Shown piece by piece: positions 15,549 to 24,680 of a DNA stretch of 64,000 bases. The notes beneath the pieces are model-generated. The model was not told where the DNA came from. It searched no databases and saw only the letters and a program-made list of their open reading frames with translations. The DNA comes from Bradyrhizobium sp. 186 (GTDB lineage Bacteria; Pseudomonadota; Alphaproteobacteria; Rhizobiales; Xanthobacteraceae), in assembly GCF_023101685.1 (NCBI RefSeq), contig NZ_CP082164.1, positions 6,262,001 to 6,326,000 on the forward strand, written 5' to 3'. A program made the translations under genes and the position numbers. The stretch's first letter is position 1. Each line of letters opens with the position of its first letter.

Positions 15549-16705
15549 CACACGCGCTCCAGAATCGCAGTCGAGGCAGCGTGGCGGACGCCCAGAAGGC
15601 CGCCGGTGCCGTGGGCGATGGCGAGATCGCAGTTCTTGACCTGCACCTTCGGATGCGCCTCGCCGCGCAGCTGCCGGACGGCCTCGATGATCTTGGTCAT
15701 GCCGCCGCGGTTGACCGGATGGTTGCTGCACAGGCCGCCGCCATCGGTGTTGAACGGCAGCTTGCCGACACCCGAGATCAGATTGCCGTCAGCGACGAAC
15801 TTGCCGCCCTCGCCCTTCTTGCAGAAGCCGAGGTCCTCGAGCTGCATCAGCACCGTGATGGTGAAGCTGTCGTAGATCGAGGCGTATTTGATATCCTTTG
15901 GCGTGATTCCGGCTTCCTCGAACGCACGCGGGCCGGACCAGATACCGGCGGAGTAAGTGAGGTCGAGATCCTTGCCGCCGCGCGGGCCCTTCATCGCTTC
16001 GCCGTGGCCGATCAGCTTGACCAGCGGCTTCTTCAAGCTTTTGGCGATCTCGGGTGTGGTCACGATCAGGGCGCCACCGCCGTCGGAGACGACGCAGCAA
16101 TCCATGCGATGCAAGGGATCGGAAATCATCGGCGAGTTCAGCACGTCCTCGACCGTGACGACCTCCTTGAGCATCGCATGCGGATTGTATTGCGCGTGAT
16201 GCGAAGCCGCGACCTTGATCCAGGCAAGCTGCTCGGAGGTGGTGCCATAGTCGTGCATGTGGCGCATGGCACACATGCCATAGGCATTGTGGGTGGTCGC
16301 ACCGTAGGCGGACTCGAAGTCGGCTTCGGCGCCGGCCGCGCGCGGCGGCATCGCGCCGGTGCGCGGCTTGCCCGCGAGCGTGATCAGAGCGATCGAGCAT
16401 TTGCCCGCCGCGATCGCCTCAGCCGCATGGCCGAGATGGATGATGTAGGAACAGCCGCCGGTTTCGGTGGAATCGACGTGGCGGAGTTTTTTGGTGTTCA
16501 GGCCGAGATAATCGACCATCGGCCAGGCGCCGCCCGGGGCGTCGCCCGCGCAGAAATAGCCGTCAACGTCGTCCTTGCTGAGCCCGGCATCCTCGATCGC
16601 GCCCTTGGCGACCTCGGCGTGGAGCTGGGCGGTGGATTTGTCCGGCGCGTGCCGGGTCGGGTGTTCGTAGATCCCGGCAATGTAGGCCTTGCCCTTGATG
16701 GTCAA
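15548..16705 (-). CDS. thiolase (SCP2/lipid-transfer type)
   Basis: 385 residues. Opens MTIKGKAYIAGIYEHPTR; has STETGGCSYIIHLGHAAEAI in the region of the nucleophilic Cys, CCVVSDGGGALIV, the NHPVNRGG motif near 330 and AHGTGGLLG near 365. Length and motifs match the SCP2-type thiolase branch, which usually works with a DUF35 partner, encoded here directly after with a 1-base overlap. It should cleave or form 3-oxoacyl-CoA; a role as a retro-aldolase is also possible for this branch. Cytoplasmic. Confidence 0.92.
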   Translation of the reverse strand: MTIKGKAYIAGIYEHPTRHAPDKSTAQLHAEVAKGAIEDAGLSKDDVDGYFCAGDAPGGAWPMVDYLGLNTKKLRHVDSTETGGCSYIIHLGHAAEAIAAGKCSIALITLAGKPRTGAMPPRAAGAEADFESAYGATTHNAYGMCAMRHMHDYGTTSEQLAWIKVAASHHAQYNPHAMLKEVVTVEDVLNSPMISDPLHRMDCCVVSDGGGALIVTTPEIAKSLKKPLVKLIGHGEAMKGPRGGKDLDLTYSAGIWSGPRAFEEAGITPKDIKYASIYDSFTITVLMQLEDLGFCKKGEGGKFVADGNLISGVGKLPFNTDGGGLCSNHPVNRGGMTKIIEAVRQLRGEAHPKVQVKNCDLAIAHGTGGLLGVRHAASTAILERV

Positions 16706-16950
16706 AACTCAGGTCTCCGCTCGCGTTTCTTCCTTGCTCGGTTTTTCTGAACCGCGGATGGCAGCTTGGCAAGCGCGGAAATATTCCGTCGGGCGAGAGG
16801 GCAGCGGCTAAACTCAAATCGCCATCGGGCGCGACAGGCACAGTCGTAAAGGTGTTTTGCCCGACGGCACAAGGACCTTTTCTTTTTTTCGAAAACAACC
16901 CCATGCAAAGTAGCCGGTGGTATCTTGCCCGCCGCGCAACACAATGGATT

Positions 16951-17027
16951 GTAGCCCGGATGAGCGAAGCGACATCCGGGATTCCGTGAGCACCTGTCCC
17001 GGGTATCGCTTCGCTCACCCGGGCTAC
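16951..17027. repeat. palindromic intergenic repeat, family A copy 1
   Basis: GTAGCCCGGATGAGCGAAGC ... GCTTCGCTCACCCGGGCTAC is an imperfect palindrome of 77 bases in the 337-base gap between the thiolase start and the ferredoxin oxidoreductase stop. The rest of that gap (16706-16950) holds no supported gene. Copies at 28123-28206 and 31969-32041. Confidence 0.85.
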
Positions 17028-17042
17028 GGGTCAGGCAATGCC

Positions 17043-20000
17043 CTACTCCGCCGCGATCTGCCTTGGCGCGGGCGGTGGGCTCGCGAGGTCGGCGGCGAGC
17101 TGAGCGTAGCGGGCCTTGGCGTCCGCGACCGCCTTCTCCTTCACCGGGCCGTAGCCGCGGATGCGGTCGGGCAGCGACAGCAGTTCGACCGCAGTGTCGA
17201 TCGTGAGCGGCGACAACAGGCCGAGCACGGTGGCGACGTCCTTCTCGTAGCCGGCGATGAGGTCGCGCTCGAGCTTGCGGTCGGCGCTGCGGCCGAAGAT
17301 GTCGAGCGGTGTGCCGCGCAGGAACTTGAATTTTGCGAGCAAGCGGAATGCCTTCAGCATCCACGGACCGAACGCGCGCTTCTTCGGGCGGCCGAGCGCA
17401 TCGACGCCGCTGCTAAGGATCGGCGGGGCGAGATTGAAGTTGAACTTGAAATCGCCGTCGAACTGGTCGCGAAGCTGCTGCTCGAAGGCGCCGTCGGTGA
17501 AGAGGCGCGCGACCTCGTATTCGTCCTTGTAGGCGAGCAGCTTTGCGTAGTTGATCGCAACCGCGCGCGTCAGCGCATCGCCATAGCCGCCCTGTTTGGC
17601 AGCGTCGCTGACCTCATCGACCAGCTTGCGATAACGCTTGGCCAGCCGGCCGTTCTGATAGGCGGTGAGATGCTTGGCGCGATGCGCGATGACCTCGTCC
17701 AGCGTCATTGCGTCCAAGGCCTTGGGCGCGACGACCTCGTCGGTCCCCTTCAGCATGTCGGCAAGCCGCTTGGGATCGGCGACCGCGAGGCGGCCAAGGC
17801 GGAAGGCCTCCTTGTTCATCTTGATCGAAACGCCGTTGACCTCGATCGCCTGCTCGATCGACTCCGCAGACAAGGGCAAGAGACCCTTTTGATAGGCGTA
17901 GCCCATCATCATCATGTTGGTGGCGATGGAATCGCCGAGCAGCTGCTCGGCCGGCTTGGTGAAATCGAAGAACACCGAATCCTTGTGCAGCGCCGTTTCC
18001 AGCAACCCATTCAGCTTGCGGGTCTGGAAGTTGAAATCGCGGTTGAGGACGAAGTCGGCGGTGGGAATGACGTGGCTGTTGATGACGCCGCGGGTGCGGC
18101 TGGTGTCGCAGAGCGAGATGGTGTCCTTGGCGACCGCGACCACCTCATCGGCGGCAAGCACGACATCGGCCGTGCCGGTGACGATGCGCGAGCAGGTCAC
18201 CTCTGCCGGGTGATCCGACAGCCGGACGTGGCTGAGCACCGCCCCGCCCTTCTGTGCCAGGCCCGACATGTCGAGGATCATCGAGGCCTTGCCCTCGATA
18301 TGGGCGGCCATACCGAGCAGCGCGCCGATCGTGAGCACACCGGTGCCGCCAACGCCGCCGACCGCGATGTTGTAGGGCTTGTCGAGCGTCGGGCGCGAGG
18401 CCGGTTCGGGAAGCGCGCCGATATCGGCGAGCTCCGCCGGCGCGCGATGGCGCGGCGCGCCACCGTCGATGGTGACGAAGGATGGGCAAAAGCCCTTGAG
18501 GCAGGAATAATCCTTGTTGCAGGACGACTGGTTGATGGCGCGCTTGCGGCCGAACTCGGTCTCCAGCGGCTCGACCGAGATGCAGTTCGACTGCACCGAA
18601 CAGTCGCCGCAGCCTTCGCAGACGGCCGGGTTGATCATGACGCGGCGCGCCGGATCCTCCATCAGGCCGCGCTTGCGGCGCCGGCGCTTCTCGGCCGCGC
18701 AGGTCTGCACGAAGACGATGGCCGAGGTGCCCTTGAACTCGCGGCACATCTTCATGACGTTGTCGAGCTCGTCGCGGTGATACTTCTTCACGCCGGGCGC
18801 GATGGTGTCGGCCGGATAAGTGTCGGGCGCCTCCGAGACCAGATAGATCTCGCGGATGCCTTCGGCGTGGAGCTGGTAGGTGATCTTCTGCGGCGAGAGA
18901 TCGCCATCATGGTGCTGGCCGCCGGTCATGGCCACCGCGTCATTGTAGAGGATCTTGTAGGTGATGTTGGCCTTGGAGGCGATCGCCTGACGGATCGCCA
19001 GAATGCCGGAGTGGAAATAGGTGCCGTCGCCGAGATTGGCGAAGATGTGGTTCTCGTTGGTGAAGGGTGCGATGCCGACCCACGGAACGCCCTCGCCGCC
19101 CATATGCGTGAAGGTCTCGGTCGAGCGGTCCATCCACAGCGCCATGAAATGACAGCCGATGCCGGCGAGCGCGCGGCTACCTTCGGGGACCTTGGTCGAG
19201 GTGTTGTGGGGACAGCCGGAGCAGAAATACGGGGTGCGGGAGACAGGCGCCGTCGCCTGCATCTGGGTCGCCTGACGGCCGTTGAACCAGTCGGCCTTGA
19301 CGCGGATCATCTCCGCAATCTCGGGGTTGAGATTAAGTCGGAGAAGTCGCTCGGTAAGCGAGGTTGCGAGCGAGGCGACGCTGAGCTCGGCGGAGAAGGT
19401 CAGGAAGCGCTTGTCGTGCTCGTCCATCTTGCCGACGATGCGCGGGCGGACGTCGTCGCGCCAGTTGAACAGCTCCTGCTTGACCTGGTTCTCGACGATC
19501 TCGCGCCGTTCCTCGATGATGAAGATTTCTTCAAGGCCGACCGCGAACTGGCGTACGCCTTCCGGCTCCAGCGGCCAGGGCATGCCGATCTTGTAGAGGC
19601 GAAGGCCGATCTTCGCGGCGACTTCCTCGGTGATGCCGAGCTCGCGCAGCGCCTGCCGCACGTCCTCATAGCTCTTGCCGGATGCCATGATGCCAAAGCG
19701 GGCGTTCGGCGAATCCATGGTGATGCGGTTGACCTTGTTGGCGCGCGCAAAGGCGATCGCGGCAAAGCCCTTGTAGTCCTGGAGACGGCGGTCCTGCTCG
19801 AAACGGTCGTCCGGCCAGCGCAGGTTGAGGCCGCCGGGCGGCAGCTCGAAGTCAGGGGGGATGATGAAGGGCTTCATCTCGTCGGTGAGGTCGATCTCGG
19901 CGGTGGTCTCCACCGTCTCCGTGATCACCTTCATGCCGACCCAGCAGCCCGAGTAGCGCGACATCGCGATGCCGAGCAGGCCCATCTCGATCATCTCGTG

Positions 20001-20534
20001 GATGCTGGACGGGTAGAGATAGGGCATCAACGCCGACATGAAGGCGTGGTCGGACTGATGCGGGACGGTCGAGGATTTAGCCCCATGGTCGTCGCCGGCC
20101 AAACACAAGACGCCGCCGTTCTTGGCCGAGCCCGCCGCGTTGCCGTGGCGAAAGACGTCGCCGCAGCGGTCGACGCCAGGGCCCTTGCCGTACCAGATGC
20201 CGACCACGCCATCGTACTTGGCGCCCGGCGAGAGGTTGAGCTGCTGCGAGCCCCAGACCGCAGTCGCCGCCAGATCCTCGTTCACGCCGGGCTGGAACTT
20301 GATGTTGTACTGCTCGAGATGCTTTCGCGCAGCAAAGAGCTGCTGGTCGTAGCCGCCGAGCGGCGAGCCGCGATAGCCGGAGATGAAACCCGCGGTGTTG
20401 AGGCCGTTGGCGCGGTCGCGCCGGATCTGGGCCATGGGCAGGCGGACCAGCGCCTGGATGCCTGTGGTGAAGACGTGTCCGGTATCCTGGGTATATTTCT
20501 GATCGAGACTGATCGGACCCTGGTTGATGCCCAT
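17043..20534 (-). CDS. indolepyruvate ferredoxin oxidoreductase, fused alpha-beta type
   Basis: 1163 residues, one polypeptide with all domains. N-terminal pyrimidine-binding part with NEDLAATAVWGSQQ (about 85-98); cysteine-rich YFCSGCPHNTS at 437-446; TPP-binding LGDGTYFHSG at 501; a ferredoxin-like 4Fe-4S region with Cys639, 642, 645, 651 (VCEGCGDCSVQSNC) plus Cys672/678/683; then the gamma-like domain with VGGVGGTGVLTIGALLG near 730. It converts an aryl or branched 2-oxoacid to acyl-CoA with reduced ferredoxin. It is first in the minus-strand catabolic run, where it could feed acyl-CoA to the thiolase, DUF35, MaoC and SDR genes. No separate ferredoxin gene is adjacent. Confidence 0.95.
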   Translation of the reverse strand: MGINQGPISLDQKYTQDTGHVFTTGIQALVRLPMAQIRRDRANGLNTAGFISGYRGSPLGGYDQQLFAARKHLEQYNIKFQPGVNEDLAATAVWGSQQLNLSPGAKYDGVVGIWYGKGPGVDRCGDVFRHGNAAGSAKNGGVLCLAGDDHGAKSSTVPHQSDHAFMSALMPYLYPSSIHEMIEMGLLGIAMSRYSGCWVGMKVITETVETTAEIDLTDEMKPFIIPPDFELPPGGLNLRWPDDRFEQDRRLQDYKGFAAIAFARANKVNRITMDSPNARFGIMASGKSYEDVRQALRELGITEEVAAKIGLRLYKIGMPWPLEPEGVRQFAVGLEEIFIIEERREIVENQVKQELFNWRDDVRPRIVGKMDEHDKRFLTFSAELSVASLATSLTERLLRLNLNPEIAEMIRVKADWFNGRQATQMQATAPVSRTPYFCSGCPHNTSTKVPEGSRALAGIGCHFMALWMDRSTETFTHMGGEGVPWVGIAPFTNENHIFANLGDGTYFHSGILAIRQAIASKANITYKILYNDAVAMTGGQHHDGDLSPQKITYQLHAEGIREIYLVSEAPDTYPADTIAPGVKKYHRDELDNVMKMCREFKGTSAIVFVQTCAAEKRRRRKRGLMEDPARRVMINPAVCEGCGDCSVQSNCISVEPLETEFGRKRAINQSSCNKDYSCLKGFCPSFVTIDGGAPRHRAPAELADIGALPEPASRPTLDKPYNIAVGGVGGTGVLTIGALLGMAAHIEGKASMILDMSGLAQKGGAVLSHVRLSDHPAEVTCSRIVTGTADVVLAADEVVAVAKDTISLCDTSRTRGVINSHVIPTADFVLNRDFNFQTRKLNGLLETALHKDSVFFDFTKPAEQLLGDSIATNMMMMGYAYQKGLLPLSAESIEQAIEVNGVSIKMNKEAFRLGRLAVADPKRLADMLKGTDEVVAPKALDAMTLDEVIAHRAKHLTAYQNGRLAKRYRKLVDEVSDAAKQGGYGDALTRAVAINYAKLLAYKDEYEVARLFTDGAFEQQLRDQFDGDFKFNFNLAPPILSSGVDALGRPKKRAFGPWMLKAFRLLAKFKFLRGTPLDIFGRSADRKLERDLIAGYEKDVATVLGLLSPLTIDTAVELLSLPDRIRGYGPVKEKAVADAKARYAQLAADLASPPPAPRQIAAE

Positions 20535-20815
20535 TATGTCCTCTTCCGCCCTTTTAAGCGTTTGGCCACTTAAGCCGTTGCCTACCCGTTGTTTTTAGCT
20601 AGGGCGCGCCGACCACCTTCGCCACTCTATGTCGGATATTTCACGCTCCGCACCACAAATCTGGGCCAGAGACGGCGCCGGGTAAAAATCGCAATTTAGT
20701 GCCCGGAAGGTGCCAGCCATTTTCAATTTGTGTCACCATACCCCCGGCGCCGCGAAATGACGTGACGCCACTATGATGCGGGATGGGGGCGGTTGGCCGC
20801 AGGAGAGGGTCGACG

Positions 20816-22024
20816 ATGCGGACGATTCTGGCGGGACTACTCTTGTGCGGTGCGGGTGCGAGTGCCGCCATGGCCAGCGAGCCGTCACCGGAACTGGTCG
20901 CCTACGGCAAGGCGCTGGTCGAGGCCGGCGACTGCGCGGGCTGCCACACTGCCGATCCGGCAAAGCCGTTCGCCGGTGGAAAGCGGATCGACACGCCCTT
21001 CGGCGCGATCTATGCGCCGAACCTGACGCCGGACCGCGACACCGGGATCGGTGCCTGGATCGATGCCGATTTCACCCGCGCCTTGCGCTACGGCATCGCG
21101 CCTGACGGCTCGAACTATTACCCGGCCTTCCCCTATCCCTATTTCACGCGGATGACGAAGGACGACACGCTTGCCATCCGCGCCTATCTCGGAACGCTCG
21201 CACCTGTCGTCAGCCGCAACAAGCCGCCGGAGCTGCGCTGGCCGCTCAATTATCGCGGTCTGATGCGGGCCTGGAACTATTTGTTCTTCAAACCCGGCCT
21301 GTTCGAGCCGGACCAGAGCGAAAGCGCGGCTTGGAATCGCGGCGGCTATCTCGTCACAGGGCTCGGCCATTGCGGCGCCTGCCATACGCCGAAGAATTAT
21401 TTTGGCGCGGACAAGGACGCGCAGGCGTTCTCCGGCAGCGAGGTTGCCGGCTGGTTCGCGCCGCGGCTCGATGGCGCCGCGCGCAGCGGGCTGAAATCGT
21501 GGAGCGTCGAGGACGTCACCGAATATCTGCAAAGCGGGCGCAACGCCAAAAGCCATGCCGACGGACTGATGGCCGAGGTGGTCGTCAACTCGACCTCCAA
21601 GATGAGCGATGCCGATGTGCGCGCCATCGCGGTATATCTGAAGAGCCTGCCGCCGGCGCGGCGTGAGCCGACGGCGGCGCCGCCGGACGATGCCGAGATG
21701 AAAGCAGGCCAAGCCGTCTACGCCCGGCTCTGCATCGCCTGCCATGAAGCCGACGGCTCCGGCGCGCCGCGCATCTATCCGCCGTTGCCCGCCAACGCGC
21801 TGCTGCAATCGATCAATCCATCCTCCACCTTGCGCATCATCCTCGACGGCGCGCACACCGTGACGACGCCGCGCGCGCCCAACGCCGGCGAGATGCCGGC
21901 CTATGCCAAGCAATTGTCCGACGAGCAGGTCGCGGCGGTGACGAACTACATCCGCAATTCCTGGGGCAACACGGCGCCGCTGGTGACGCCGCCGCAGGTG
22001 GCGAAGGCGCGGAAGGGCAGTTAA
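20816..22024 (+). CDS. three-haem cytochrome c, alcohol/gluconate-dehydrogenase-subunit type
   Basis: 402 residues from the ATG of MRTILAG, preceded by AGGAGAGGGTCGACG; a start 33 bases upstream is less likely. Signal peptide 1-20, then three haem sites: CAGCH (40-44), CGACH (186-190) and CIACH (306-310). This three-domain layout matches the cytochrome subunit of membrane-bound alcohol, aldehyde or gluconate dehydrogenases, which passes electrons to ubiquinone in the periplasm. No dehydrogenase large subunit sits next to it, so its partner is elsewhere or it serves another oxidase. Divergent from the ferredoxin oxidoreductase gene. Confidence 0.9.
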   Translation: MRTILAGLLLCGAGASAAMASEPSPELVAYGKALVEAGDCAGCHTADPAKPFAGGKRIDTPFGAIYAPNLTPDRDTGIGAWIDADFTRALRYGIAPDGSNYYPAFPYPYFTRMTKDDTLAIRAYLGTLAPVVSRNKPPELRWPLNYRGLMRAWNYLFFKPGLFEPDQSESAAWNRGGYLVTGLGHCGACHTPKNYFGADKDAQAFSGSEVAGWFAPRLDGAARSGLKSWSVEDVTEYLQSGRNAKSHADGLMAEVVVNSTSKMSDADVRAIAVYLKSLPPARREPTAAPPDDAEMKAGQAVYARLCIACHEADGSGAPRIYPPLPANALLQSINPSSTLRIILDGAHTVTTPRAPNAGEMPAYAKQLSDEQVAAVTNYIRNSWGNTAPLVTPPQVAKARKGS

Positions 22025-22025
22025 T

Positions 22026-22152
22026 CCCTCTCCCCGCTTGCGGGGAGAGGGTTAGGGTGAGGGGGACTCTCCGCGGGGACGGAGACAATTGGACTCGCTC
22101 ACCCGGAATTTGCTAGCGCAAATTCCGGCCTCTCCCCGCAGGCGGGGAGAGG
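22026..22152. repeat. paired hairpin repeat, family D copy 2
   Basis: CCCTCTCCCCGCTTGCGGGG plus AGAGGG at the left and CCTCTCCCCGCAGGCGGGGA plus GAGG at the right, with GGTTAGGGTGAGGGGGA inside. Each end is itself a hairpin. It sits between the convergent cytochrome and TRIC-type genes and may also end transcription. Confidence 0.85.
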
Positions 22153-22163
22153 CGAAAGAAACA

Positions 22164-22805
22164 CTACCGCTCGTCCTCCGTGAACACGAATTTCGGCATC
22201 TCCCATTTGTAGCGCACCGCCAGCAGGCGGAGGCTGATGCCGAGGATGAAGGTCAGGATGGTCCATAGCTCGGCATTCAGATTAAGGCCGAACGCGGTGG
22301 CGTAGAACAGGCCGGTCACGACCGAGACGCTGGCGTAGAGCTCGGAGCGGAACAGCAGCGGTACGTCGTTGCAGAGCACGTCGCGCAGCACGCCGCCGGC
22401 GCAGCCCGTCACCATGCCGGAGACGATGACGATGGGCAGGGTGGCATCCATCTGCCAGGCGATATCGCAGCCGGTCATGGTGAAGACGACGAGGCCGATG
22501 GCATCGAGCACGATGAAAGCGACCTTCAGCCGGTGCACGAGGCGCGCGATCAGGATGGTGAGGAAGGCGGCGCCACCGCTCAGGGCGAGATAGATCGGGT
22601 TTTGCACCCAGGCCAGCGGATAGTGCCCGAGGAAGAGATCGCGCAGCGTACCGCCGCCGAGCGCCGTGATGCAGCCGAGGAAGCAGACGCCGACGTAGTC
22701 CATGCTGCGCCGGCCGGCGGCGAGCGCCGCCGTCATGCCCTGCGCGGCCAGCGCGACCAAGGACAGAAGATGCAGCACGCTATCGCTCGGCGGCAGGCCC
22801 CACAC
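22164..22805 (-). CDS. trimeric intracellular cation channel family (TRIC/UPF0126) membrane protein
   Basis: About 213 residues if started at the GTG (22805) that follows GGGAGGAGGGAACAAGG; an ATG at 22886 would add a non-hydrophobic leader and has no such site. Seven hydrophobic segments in two repeats, each with the family signature: ITALGGGTLRDLFLGHYPLAW and VTGCAGGVLRDVLCNDVPLLF. These inner-membrane proteins are thought to conduct cations, mainly K+, in other organisms. The role here is inferred from family only. Confidence 0.88.
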   Translation of the reverse strand: MWGLPPSDSVLHLLSLVALAAQGMTAALAAGRRSMDYVGVCFLGCITALGGGTLRDLFLGHYPLAWVQNPIYLALSGGAAFLTILIARLVHRLKVAFIVLDAIGLVVFTMTGCDIAWQMDATLPIVIVSGMVTGCAGGVLRDVLCNDVPLLFRSELYASVSVVTGLFYATAFGLNLNAELWTILTFILGISLRLLAVRYKWEMPKFVFTEDER

Positions 22806-22967
22806 CCCTTGTTCCCTCCTCCCGCGGTGCAACTTGCGACCACGGTTCCCCGATGAACAGGTTCCCGATTCCTGGCGCGGTAGCAAGGCGACGAAAGCAT
22901 AGAGAGCGCGGAACAGAACCTCGCATCTACGGGTTGTCCAGCCGCACTAATCGAGGAGACCCAATCG

Positions 22968-23357
22968 ATGGCTGACGACCGTTTTCCCAACGATCCGTAT
23001 CGCCCGAATCTCGCCGATGATGAGTATGTCCGTGCGGCGCGACGGGATGCCGACCTTCAGGCCGATCCCGAGCTGGGCGAAGGCCCCGCCTCCAGCGGCA
23101 AGATCGCGCTGTTTGCCGTGGCTGTCGCCCTGGTGTTGGGCGCCGTGTTCTACGGATTGAACAATACGACCACCGGTAACCAGGCGGGCAACACGCCGGC
23201 GTCGCAGACCGCGCAGACCAATCCGGCCAATCCGGCCGGACCTCCCGGCATGCGTGACATGACGCCGCGCAACAACGCAGCGCCCGGCGTGACCACGGGC
23301 GCGGCGCCGAGCAAGCCGGCCCCCGATACGCAGGCTCCGTCTGACGGCGCCAAGTAA
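22968..23357 (+). CDS. single-pass membrane hypothetical protein
   Basis: 129 residues with GAGGAGACCC before the ATG. A charged N-terminus (MADDRFPNDPYRPNLADDEY) is followed by one membrane helix at about 46-64 (IALFAVAVALVLGAVFYGL) and a Pro/Ala/Thr/Gln-rich disordered tail. Probably anchored with the tail outside. No known domain. Confidence 0.75.
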   Translation: MADDRFPNDPYRPNLADDEYVRAARRDADLQADPELGEGPASSGKIALFAVAVALVLGAVFYGLNNTTTGNQAGNTPASQTAQTNPANPAGPPGMRDMTPRNNAAPGVTTGAAPSKPAPDTQAPSDGAK

Positions 23358-23364
23358 CACCACG

Positions 23365-23397
23365 ACTGTCATCGCCCGGCTTGACCGGGCGATCCAG
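23365..23397. repeat. half copy of family B repeat
   Basis: GTCATCGCCCGGCTTGACCG then GGCGATCCAGG, a single hairpin arm of the element seen in full at 25944-26032, 36012-36133, 41538-41640 and 49529-49613. Confidence 0.65.
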
Positions 23398-23407
23398 GAG
23401 AGCAAGC

Positions 23408-23434
23408 GGCGGGACACAACATCCCGCCACTTTT
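23408..23434. terminator. terminator hairpin between convergent genes
   Basis: GGCGGGA-CACAACA-TCCCGCC followed by ACTTTT, between the convergent genes ending at 23357 and 23444. The T tract favours the plus-strand gene. Confidence 0.6.
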
Positions 23435-23443
23435 CGTTTGCCG

Positions 23444-24250
23444 CTAGCTGAACATCTTGTTGAGCTCGCCGCCGGAATAACCGCTGCTTAGCTCGGAGAA
23501 GGTGCCCTTCTCCGCCATCTCTTTTGCGGCCCGCATGAAACCGCCCCAGGCGGCACGCGCGAGCGAACCGCCGACGCTGATCCGGCGCACGCCGAGATCA
23601 GCGGCCTCCTGCAATGACAGCCCCGAGCCACCGATCAAGAGATTGAACGGCTTTGGATGCACCGCCTTCACCACCGCGGCAATATCCTCGCGGGTCTTCA
23701 GTCCCGGCGCATAAAGACAGTCGGCGCCGGCGTCCGCGTACGCGGTGAGCCGGTCGATGACGAGCTTAAGGTCGGTGACGCCCCACAGATACGCCTCGCA
23801 GCGGCCGACCAACATCGTGCCGCTGTCGCCGATCGCCTTGCGCGCCGCCTTGATGCGCTCGACCGCGAGCGCGCGCTCGTAGATCGGCTTGTCCTTGTCG
23901 CCGGTGGAATCCTCGATCGAGAGGCCGGCGATGCCGGTGCGCACCCCGCGCTCGACATTTTCTCCGACCTTGTCCGGCTCCACCGCAAAGCCGCCCTCGA
24001 AATCCGCATTCACCGGAATGTCGACGGCCGAGCACAATGCTGCCAGATGCTGACAGACGTCGTCGACGGTGACGCGGTAGTCGGCCTTGCCGATGCTCCA
24101 GGCAAAGCCCGCACTCGACGACGCAAGCGCCTTGAAACCGAGATGCTGCAACGCCTTGGCGCTACCGACGTCGACTGGATTGGGCAGGATGAAGCAGCCG
24201 CTCTCGTGCATCTTCGTGAACGTCGCGCGCTTGTCCGCGGTCGTGACCAT
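23444..24250 (-). CDS. isocitrate lyase/PEP mutase superfamily protein
   Basis: 268 residues. TIM-barrel with the family motifs FILPNPVDVGSAKALQHLG, VNADFEGGF (metal-binding Asp), GIAGLSIEDSTGD (Glu/Asp) and VGRCEAYLWG. This is the oxaloacetate-hydrolase/carboxy-PEP-mutase-like branch, not true isocitrate lyase, which is longer. It should cleave or form a C-C or C-P bond at a 2-oxo or hydroxy acid; the substrate is not evident. Cytoplasmic; followed on the same strand by two small ABM-type genes upstream. Confidence 0.9.
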   Translation of the reverse strand: MVTTADKRATFTKMHESGCFILPNPVDVGSAKALQHLGFKALASSSAGFAWSIGKADYRVTVDDVCQHLAALCSAVDIPVNADFEGGFAVEPDKVGENVERGVRTGIAGLSIEDSTGDKDKPIYERALAVERIKAARKAIGDSGTMLVGRCEAYLWGVTDLKLVIDRLTAYADAGADCLYAPGLKTREDIAAVVKAVHPKPFNLLIGGSGLSLQEAADLGVRRISVGGSLARAAWGGFMRAAKEMAEKGTFSELSSGYSGGELNKMFS

Positions 24251-24303
24251 GTTTCTCTCCCTAATGTTGGCGGCGCAGACATAGGCACGCCCTTCCGAGC
24301 GCG

Positions 24304-24654
24304 CTAGTGCGCGTCGTGCACGGCGCGGCTATCCTTCGGCGCCTGCTCGCGATCGTTCATGCCGTAGTCACGGATGACGCTGGCAATGCGCAGGCGGTAG
24401 TCGGCAAAAATCTTTGCGCGGCCCTTGGCCTGGGTGCGCCGGTGCTCCATCGTGTTGCGCCAGGCCTCGACCGCCGCCTCGTCGCGCCAGAACGACACCG
24501 ACAGGATCTTGCCCTTCTCGGTCAGGCTCTCGAAGCGCTCGACCGAGATGAAGCCGTCGATGGTTTGCAGGATCGGCTTCAGATCGGCCGCGAGGTCGAA
24601 ATAGTTCTGGCGGTGTTCCGGCTTGGGCCAGACCTCGAAGATCACGGCGATCAT
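24304..24654 (-). CDS. antibiotic biosynthesis monooxygenase (ABM) domain protein
   Basis: 116 residues. Ferredoxin-like ABM fold: IAVIFEVWPKPEHRQNYFDL, IDGFISVERFES, LSVSFWRDEAAVEAWRNT. Such domains are small oxygenases or haem/quinone-handling proteins. Its start is 26 bases after the stop of the NIPSNAP-type gene, same strand, so the two form an operon. Catalytic activity uncertain. Confidence 0.82.
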   Translation of the reverse strand: MIAVIFEVWPKPEHRQNYFDLAADLKPILQTIDGFISVERFESLTEKGKILSVSFWRDEAAVEAWRNTMEHRRTQAKGRAKIFADYRLRIASVIRDYGMNDREQAPKDSRAVHDAH

Positions 24655-24680
24655 GGGCGTCTCCTAATTTGCGTGGTCGC

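Noticed and set aside
16917..20573. 1218-codon open frame on the plus strand
   Set aside because: It lies entirely opposite the ferredoxin oxidoreductase gene. Its product lacks any domain and is rich in Arg, Ala, Asp and His as expected for an antisense frame in high-GC DNA.
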